From Protula sp. h YS-2021 (Eukaryota; Annelida; Polychaeta; Sabellida; Serpulidae): a stretch of 64,000 bases of DNA. The DNA lies in the NCBI GenBank assembly GCA_949752745.1, contig OX457029.1:16493956-16557955 (forward strand), written 5' to 3'. Both the position numbers and the translations under genes were made by a program. Shown here in pieces: positions 24,001 to 33,000 of the stretch. The notes below the pieces were generated by a model. That model searched no databases, was not told the origin of the DNA, and worked only from the letters and a program-made list of their open reading frames with translations. Positions within the stretch are counted from its first letter, which is position 1, and the number at the start of each line of letters is the position of its first letter.

Positions 24001-27000
24001 GCCTGGGTAAATGAAAACGGTTTTAAAATTTCTCTAACCCAAACGGTTTGCGTTGTACTTTTGCAACAAACGAAAATCCCATCATGATCCAGTTTTACTG
24101 ATTTCAAATATCGAAATACGTGTTGTGGAAAAAACTAAATTTTTAGGATTGAATTTTGACATTAAACTGACTTCTATCAAGCGTATTAAAGAGCTGAGCA
24201 GAATTTGCCAAACGGCACTGCACCTACATAAGGTAATTTCTGCCCACGATTGGGGAGAAGATTAACTTAGGCTGTAGAGAGCGCTTATAAGATCTAGGCT
24301 AGACCATGAAAGTCTCGATAAACAAATCATATAAGTAACTATATGCGAACAGAAGAAACCCTACACACGAAGTAGTCTTTGGAACAGATTTCTCACGGCT
24401 GTTAGACGGTCTGTCTGTCTGTCTGTCTCTCCGTCTGTCACGCTTCAGTCTCACGCGCACTCAGGCCTCAGGGAGATGGAATTCTTTCAAATTTTATACA
24501 ACGCTTCTCTGGACCCTTCCGCAGTGCAGTGACCAAGAATTTTCCGGAATGGAAAAAAATTGACAAAATTTCGGACTTTTGAAAATCGGCACCGGCGTAT
24601 GTACGGCAGTGGAACGCACCTACAGGTCGCATACATGGGTTCTCTGGACCCTTTCGCAGTGCAGTGACCAAGAATTCTCTGGAACAGAAAAAATTGACAA
24701 AATGGCGGGCTTTTTAAAATCAGCACTGGACTTAGCTTTTATACGACAGTCTCACGCGTCTGCAGGCTAAATTGATGGATGGATTCATTTCAGATTTTGT
24801 ACACGGCTTCTCTGGACCCTTCCGCAGTGCAGAAACCAAGAATTTTCAGGATGGGACTTAAATTGACAAAATGGCGGATTTTTCAAAATCGGCGCTGTAC
24901 CTAGCGTACCTACGGCAGTCTCAGGCGCTCACTGGTTAAAGGATTGATTCGTTTAAATGTTAGACACTACGTCTACCTATCCTTCCACTTTTAAATTTTG
25001 CGTAGTCAACACGCAACAGCCTTACACACACCATATCGCCCACGGCGGATAGACGTACTCCTCGGAACGTAGTCAAGTTTAAAAGAAATCAACCTGTATC
25101 AGTATTATTAGGAGATATGCTTATTTTATAATTTCATAATACACCGTTTTAACTAACCTGGATTTTAACTGATAATATTGTTTTCTAGTCAGTCATTAAC
25201 ATATATTGACACAATGTAACCAGGTAAGGGTTGGCCGAGTCGTTAAGCAAATCATATAACTTGGGGGGGTTGCTGCACTATTACTCGCTTCATCCTTATT
25301 TTTGGCGTTTGATCATCATGTTGGTCTGGTAATCCCAAGGTCCCGAGTTCGATTCTAGCGCGAGGTTGCAAGCAGGAAATAGAAGTTCGCTCAAATTGCC
25401 TTACCTAAGCGAATGCATGCGGTGCGTTAGGTCACCTATCATGGAATTCAAAATTAACACCCACTGAGGCTTTCTACCATCCCTTTAAAAAAAAACTAGG
25501 CGAAAAAAACGATGCCCGGATGTTTAAAAGGACAAATTGCAGTTGAAAAGGCACAGTTTTGTTGGTGCAGAAAACCACACGTGCTTCGTGTGCAAGGAGT
25601 GCGGCAACAGTCCTCGGAAATGCTCAGCGCCCTCATGCGGCAAGTTCTACCACGACGCGTGTCTCAGGAAGTTCCCCAACACCCGCTTGGAGAACAATCG
25701 TCTGATCTGCCCGCTACACACGTGCGCCACGTGTGCCACCCTAGACAAAGACAGCAAGGCTACCAAAGGTAAGCACAGCTCCTGCAACTTCCTACGTGTC
25801 TTTCTGTACGTGTTGTAGGACTAGTAAATACTAAATCTGATTGGTTAATTCACCAAATTAATAATTTTTCAAACGCAATACTCGATCAGTATTAGTTATT
25901 TGTAATAAAAGCGCCAGTTAAGCCGTGCAACAAAACATGTTGACTTATTACAAGTGAGCATGAAGATTTGATTGACCAGCTGCGAAAAGATGGGCTTGGG
26001 GTGTTGCAGGCAAGTTTTACCGCTGCGTGCGCTGCCCGACGGCGTACCACGTGGGCGACTTCTGCATCGCGGCGGGCTCCCTGCAGCTCGCCGGGCAGCA
26101 CATCGTCTGCAGCAGTCACTTCCAGCCCGTCCAGACCAACAAGCACCACACGCTCATCAACGTGCCCTGGTGCTTTGCCTGCTCCTCAGGTGCGTGCGCA
26201 GTCTTAACTCGTCAACCTACATTCTTGCTCTAAGCCCAATTTGACATGCCGAACGAAACGCCCAAAAAGTGTATGATGACTGCAAATTAACCGGGTGAAA
26301 AATGAAAGAAACTATAGAGAAATTTTGCCTAAATACAATTTTTGTTTGCATCTTTCATTTGCATTTTTTCTAACCCCTCTGCTATTTGAAGAACTTTTTT
26401 TAAAGTTTTAAAAAAAGTTTTAAGTTGTAAGGGCTGATGTGTTCTGAGTAAGAGATATTTTGTGAGGTGTCTTTCATTATTTAACCGCTTGATTGGTAGT
26501 GAAATGCAAAATCGCACAAAAATTCCAAGCATCAAAGGTTTGGTTAGGTTTATTCGTAAACGGAATCGGCTCTAGTCTTGTGTGGGCATGGCTTCATACT
26601 GCTTCATGTTGAATATATATCAGTAATGATGACTTGCTCTAATGACTGCGGTTGGCTTGTCAGAAGACTAAGCAACTGTTGGTTATTTTATGCTTTATGA
26701 TTCGAGTTCTCATCAAAGCCCAAACCGAAACTTAGAGTATTTTGGCACAATGCAAAGAACATGTTGCGAGTATTCATCCTGCTTCTTTGTTATTAATCGC
26801 CGGGGGACGGATATAGTTTTCACTCTGTCCCTCCGACTGTCTGTGCACTTCCAGTCTCACGCGCCTAAAGCATTTATTAGTGGATGGATTCGTTTGAAAT
26901 TTTACCCAGGGGTGGTTCCAACCCTTTTGCAGTGCAGTAACCAAGAATCCTTGAAATACGACAAAAATTGACAAAATGGTAAATTGTTAAAAATTACTTT

Positions 27001-30000
27001 CAAATTTTGCCCGAACCCCGGCGGATTCATGCTTCTCGAGCATCTAGTTATGCTCTCAATCATTCGTTACTTGAGGTAAAGCAAACCCTCGTGCTTTCTA
27101 CAATGGGCGTTACGCATAATAAGTGTTTTGTTAAACACCAGTATCCGTATCCACAAAGGTTAACAGTAAACTGAGGGGGGCAGGGGGCGTTGTTTATCCT
27201 TGTCGGATAGACTGCTACACCTTGCGACGCGTAGTTGTGGTACATTCAGGAGGCAGTTTGATCTGCTGCGAGGCGTGCCCCGCGTCGTACCATCCCAAGT
27301 GCTTGGAGAACAAGCCGGAGTCGAGCGAAGCGGCCTGGTACTGTGATGACTGCAAGACGGGCCGGAAGCCGCTCTACGGAGACATTGTCTGGATTAAATT
27401 CGGTGCCTACAGGTAGATGCTTTGTGTCTCACAACTGTACTCGGAATCTCAGAGTCTTCATTAGTCTCTTATAAAATAGGGTTTGACGGAGGAGGGTTGT
27501 CGGGCATTATTTTCTTTTATGACTTATTTAAATTTGGCGAGATGACGAGTCTCTGGAAGGTGTTACAAACGCGATAGATTTCAGCAATACACCGCTGTTA
27601 AAAACTGCTGATTTAGTGCACAGTGTAAACTCTGCAAACTGTTGTCTCGAATACTTTTAATTTTCAACAAGTTTTGGTAGTCTGGCTAATGGGGACAGTA
27701 TAGACCCGCTTAAATCATTTTCTGTTTGCCACAGGTGGTGGCCTGGAGAAATATGTCACCCGGACAATGTGCCAACCAATATCCAAGACAAGCCGCACCA
27801 GGTGGGCGAGTTCCCCGTCCGCTTCTTCGGCACGGGCGAGTTCACGTGGCTGACGCAGTCTAGGTAACTGCTTTTGACCGCTGTTAGAGTGAAGAGTTAA
27901 GGTTGATTTTTATTCGTATGCCTGCGTGGCTGACACCAGGGCAGAACTGTTTGCAAATTGCCTGACAGTCAGTGACATTAATGATGTCCTCACGATCTGC
28001 CTTTGTTTCGTTATCTCCTCGACAGGAGAAGGAATCTTGACAAAACAAAACAAATTTAATGTGTTTTTTGGACTGCTTTGTGGGATTATATTTAATTACT
28101 CGTGATGTACAGACGAGATTACTCGAAGGGATTACTCGTTTTCTTCTAGTGCTCGTAATTAGAATAGGGTGAGTATGACTATCCGGGGGAGTAATAACAC
28201 GCGAGCCAAATTCAAGAGTTCGAAGTGGTCTGGGCAGAACTTGGGGGGTACATTCCTTAATGGGGTCATATTAGAATTAATGCAGCCATGTGCAACAAAG
28301 CTTTTAACAAAATAAATAAACAAACAAAAATAAATAAAAAAAAGATGCTTTATATGATTGTTGTTTATGTAATCTTGTGAATGACGCACTTTGTTGTCAG
28401 AGTGTTCCTGTTTCAAGAGGACGACAGAGGTTGCAAGGAGACAAACTCCGGCAGAAGCTTAGACAAGGGCTTCCGCAAGTGTAAGTCTTTCTTTCTGACG
28501 CGGGCATTTTCTGGAGTAGTCGGGTACCGCTGAAAAATGCCTTCTCAGCGTAATTCCTATAACAAAGAATAAGCGACGTGTTTCAACCAGGGTTTATTTA
28601 AGGACAGAAAAATCAGATACCAAGGCGTTTCCAAAAATGCCGTCTCCTATTCAAGTTGATAATCCGCCTACCTGGTGAATATTGTCATGGAAAATGTCAA
28701 ATTGGGCGGCTTATTAAGTAGAAAACTCTTCATGTTGCAGCGCTTCAAGAGGCAACCTTAGCGTACAGGTTATGCAAGGAGTTCAAGGAGAGAATGGAAG
28801 AGAAGCAGCAGTCAGCTAGCGACAAAAAGCCTGCTCCATACAAGCACATCAAGGTACGTCTGCTGTCCGTACAAGCACGTCAGGGTGGGCCTTGTGTCCA
28901 TTTACCAGCACATCAGGGTGGGCCTTCTGTCCGTACCAGCACATCAGGGTGGGCCTTCTCTCCATACCAGCACATGAGAGTGGGCCCTCTGTCCATACCA
29001 GCACATCAGGGTGGGCCCTCTGTCCGTACCAACACATCAGGGTGGGCCCACTGTCCGTATCAGCACATCAGGGTGGGCCTTGTGTCCGTACCAGCACATC
29101 AGGGTGGGCCTTCTGTCCGTACCAGCATATCAAGGTATTTCTTCTGTCCATACCAGCACATCAGGGTGGACCTCCTCTCCGTACCAGCACATCAGGGTGG
29201 GCCCTCTGTCCGTACCAACACATCAGGGTGGACCTTCTGTCCGTATCAGCACATCAGAGTGGGCCTTCTGTCCGTACCAGCTCATCAGGGTGGGCCTTGT
29301 GTCCGTACCAGCACATCAGGGTGGGCCTTCTGTCCGTACCAGCACATCAGGGTAGGCCTTGTGTCCATACCAGCACATCAGCGTGGGCCTTCTGTCCGTA
29401 CCAGCAAATCGAGGAAAGTCTTCTGTCTGTACCAGCACATCAAGGTACATTATTTTGTCGGTATCGGCACATCAAGGTACATTTTTCTGTCGGTACCGGC
29501 ACATCAAGGTAGGTCTTCTGTCCGGTCTAGCGTTAATCTAAACCAGTGGCACATTTATTAAGGACGCAGAAGTGAAAAGGAACTGTACATTAGCGAAATT
29601 GACGGGAAATACAAAGAGAGACCAAACAAGGACGGGCATGATTTGGCAGCTGTGTGTTTGTTCCAGGTGAACCAGGCAGTGGGTGATGTCCAGATCCTGA
29701 AGGCGGACCCGAGCGAGCTGTCGCGCTGTGACTGTGACCCCACCAGTGACAACCCGTGCGGCTCCGACTCGGACTGTATCAACCGCATGACGCTGGAAGA
29801 GTGCCACCCCGACGTCTGCCTGGCCGGTCAGTTACTGCTCGGACGTCCTCCAAACTCCGTGCGCAAGATTGTGTTTGTACCTCAAATGGCCAGGCTTAAA
29901 ATAGCGCTGTTAAAAACTAATTAACATCAGGATGCAAGTTCCAGTTATTTAAAAGAGTTAGAATACCGAGGGCAAAAAATAAATAATTAAATAAATGATT

Positions 30001-33000
30001 CAGGCAAAATCTGGATTATTTTGCTCAGGTGACAAGTGCCAAAACCAGCGATTTCAAAAACGACAGTACCCGTCGGCCGAGCCACACCGCTTCTCCGCCA
30101 GCTCTGGGTGGGGGCTCAAAGCGCTGGTGGACATCAAGAAGGGTGACTTCGTTAACGAGTACGTGGGCGACCTGATCGACGAGGAGGAGTGCCGGCGCCG
30201 CATCAAGCAGATGTTCAAGGACAACCAAGACGACTTCTACTTCCTGTCGCTGGACACCAACAGGTTCGGCCTCGTTCATCCTCTCACGTGGACACCATAG
30301 ACGCACGCATGGTCCGGAAGGTTGGGACAACTGGACACCCTGCCGGGGGAGGGAGAGGGGGATAGAGGGGGACCCGGGCATTAGTTACTCTGTCGCGTGA
30401 AATGTGAAGGAGAACTCCATAACTTTTGAAAGTGTGTGATATATATATCTCGATAAATTTAAATTATGAAGTAAATTCTACAGGTTTGTTTTCAAAAAAA
30501 TCTGTGGCTTGCGGAGGTGAGCTGGTACGGACAGGAAGTGGAAAGTTGTGCAAGACAGTTTAATAAACAGTGATTGATCTGGTGTGTCGACTGCCCTTAC
30601 TTGACAGGATTATAGATGCAGGGCCCAAAGGTAACCTGAGCAGGTTCATGAACCACAGCTGCAATCCGAACTGTGTGACGCAGAAGTGGACGGTGAACGG
30701 CGACACGCGCGTCGGTCTGTTCGCCAGCCAGAACATCGCCGCCGGTTCCGAGCTTACCTTCAACTACAACCTCGACTGTCTGGGCAACGAGAAGAAGAAG
30801 TGCCACTGTGGAGCCGCCAACTGCTCCGGTTATCTCGGACTGCCGCCCAAACACGTAAGCCCAGTGTCACGTTAGGTTTTGTATGCATTAATAAGACAAA
30901 CCGGTAAAAAAACGAATGTTTTAGAAATAAAGCGGCTTTTTAACCCAACCGACTTTGTCGGACTGGGTTAGTCATATCACTATATAGGGGGCTTAAATGT
31001 ATGTGCGTATGTTACACTTTTTCTTTAAAATGCTACTCCTACAGTTTTGCTCCAATCGTTTTGATATTACGCAGGAATGTTCCGTGGATGGTCCCCCACC
31101 TGGCTGTTACTTTTTTTGACGATTGACGAAAAACTGACAAAATGCGGCACTTTTTGTGCCCGTTTTTTACCCATTTTTAAAATGCTACTCCTACAGTTTT
31201 ACACCAATCGTTTAGATGTTAGACAATAATGTTCCCCCAGGGGTTCGCCTACCAGGCTATTATTATTTTTTTTTTTGTTGCGGTTCGCCAAAAACTGCCG
31301 AAATGGCGGAACTTTGAAGTTTGGCAAAAACTGGAATAAATGATAGTAAATAACTGAATTGTCACACCATTCATTTCTCTCAGTCTTCTTCAAATAGTTA
31401 TAAAATTTTAAGCGAAAGTTTCTCAGGTGCTTCTCCACCTGGACTTTGCTTTTTTTCGCAAATAACAAAAAATGCCGAAATGGTGGAATTTTAAAAATTT
31501 TGTAAAATTGTGTAAATGTCGGTAAATACGTGAATCGTCAAAACCCAACCTCTCCAACATACCTTTTCGGGTGGCTTCCAAATTCGAATTGAATGCATTT
31601 TACATGCTTCATTTTTTGGCCAAATGTATTCGTTTCAGAGTTTTTCTCTTTCCTTGTCTGGTAACTCGGCTGGGTCATGTCCTTGAACTTGCGTGTTATA
31701 TTCGTGTTCAGTTCCGTCGTAATTGATTTGTGAGCCTGTACTTCCGTGATAATTGATGTATAGCCCTGTGCTTGTGTTGTCCCGCCAGACAAACCTGCAG
31801 GAAAAACTGAAGGTGAAGAAAAAGAAGAAGCGAGTTGTGAAGCCGAAGAAGCGGTACGAGGACGAGTGTTACCGCTGTGGCTACGGCGGCAAGCTGGTGA
31901 TGTGCGACCAGCGTACCTGTCCCAAGGTCTATCACCTCAAGTGCCTGACCCTAGAGAAGCTGCCGCACGGTGAGGACTCCTACCCGCCACGTACACAAAG
32001 TGCGAGTAGCAGGCCGATAGATTTGTGTAAATCGTGTAAAACTAGAGATAATGTTCCTCTCCCTGTGGGGGGAAATGACAAAGATTTTAGAAATACAGAT
32101 ATGAAACAAAGAGGACGTGTCTGTGTGAGGGTAACAAGAACTTCCTGAAGTGTAAGGATTTGGAAATGACAGCTCATGAATTAACGCTGGCACTTGTTGA
32201 GAAATCATTGGAATTTACTCACGTTGAAGAGATTTCAATCAGGAACATTAGTCATAGAAGTCGGGGGGGGGGGGGATGGGGACACCAGCTTGGGGAGTAT
32301 TTTTTTGCATTTTGTCGCGATTTTTCATCCAGTTTGGGATGACCAAAAGTCATAATTTTTCGTCAGAATACTGCATGTACTTCTTAATGATGTGGGTTTT
32401 CCTTGGCGATGACTCTATAGTTATCACCCGTGAAACAGAGTGATATAGTTTTCACAATGTCCGTCTGTCGACACTTCTTGGCTCCGTTTGTACGCGCCAT
32501 ATCTCAGTTACTATTGAAGCAATTCAATTGTCCGCTTGCACATAGACCACACACTGGAGCTGTGCATAGGGGAGTTATTTTTAAAATTCAGCAAAAATTG
32601 TCAAAATGGGGGAACTTTGAATACACCCAAAATTTGTGAGTTTTGAGGGTGTTTGTACGCACCATATCTCGGTTACTGTGGAAGCGATTCAATTGCCCGC
32701 TTGCACAGAGAAAGACCACATACTGCAGCTGTGTATAGGAGAGTTATTTTTAACCCAGCCAACTTTGTCGGATTGGGTTAGTCGTATCACTGTAGGGGCT
32801 TGAATCTATGTGCGTATGTTAAACTTTTTCTTTAAAATGCTACTCCTCCTACAGTTTTGCTCCAATCGTTTGGATATTACGCAAGAATGTTCCCTGGGTG
32901 GTCCCCCACCTGACTATTACTTTTTTTTTATTTACGATTTACGAAAACTGACAAAATGGCGGCACTTTTGTGCCCGTTTTGACCCATTTTTAAAATGCCA

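Larger units (their letters stand above)
23536..25570 (+). other. NSD2 intron 7 contents
   Basis: Holds a partial copy of exon 7 (23,554-23,605), a decayed LINE reverse transcriptase (about 23,780-24,330), dispersed repeat R2 copy 2 (24,395-25,080) and a tRNA-derived SINE (about 25,224-25,498). Confidence 0.65.

Noticed and set aside
25224..25360. Functional tRNA gene
   Set aside because: A and B boxes are too far apart, no acceptor stem pairs, and a SINE-like body and A-rich tail follow.
28794..29561. Long open frames (up to 255 codons, Gly/Pro/His/Gln-rich) in three frames
   Set aside because: They come from the stop-free 31-bp minisatellite. Only the first 60 bases belong to NSD2 exon 13.
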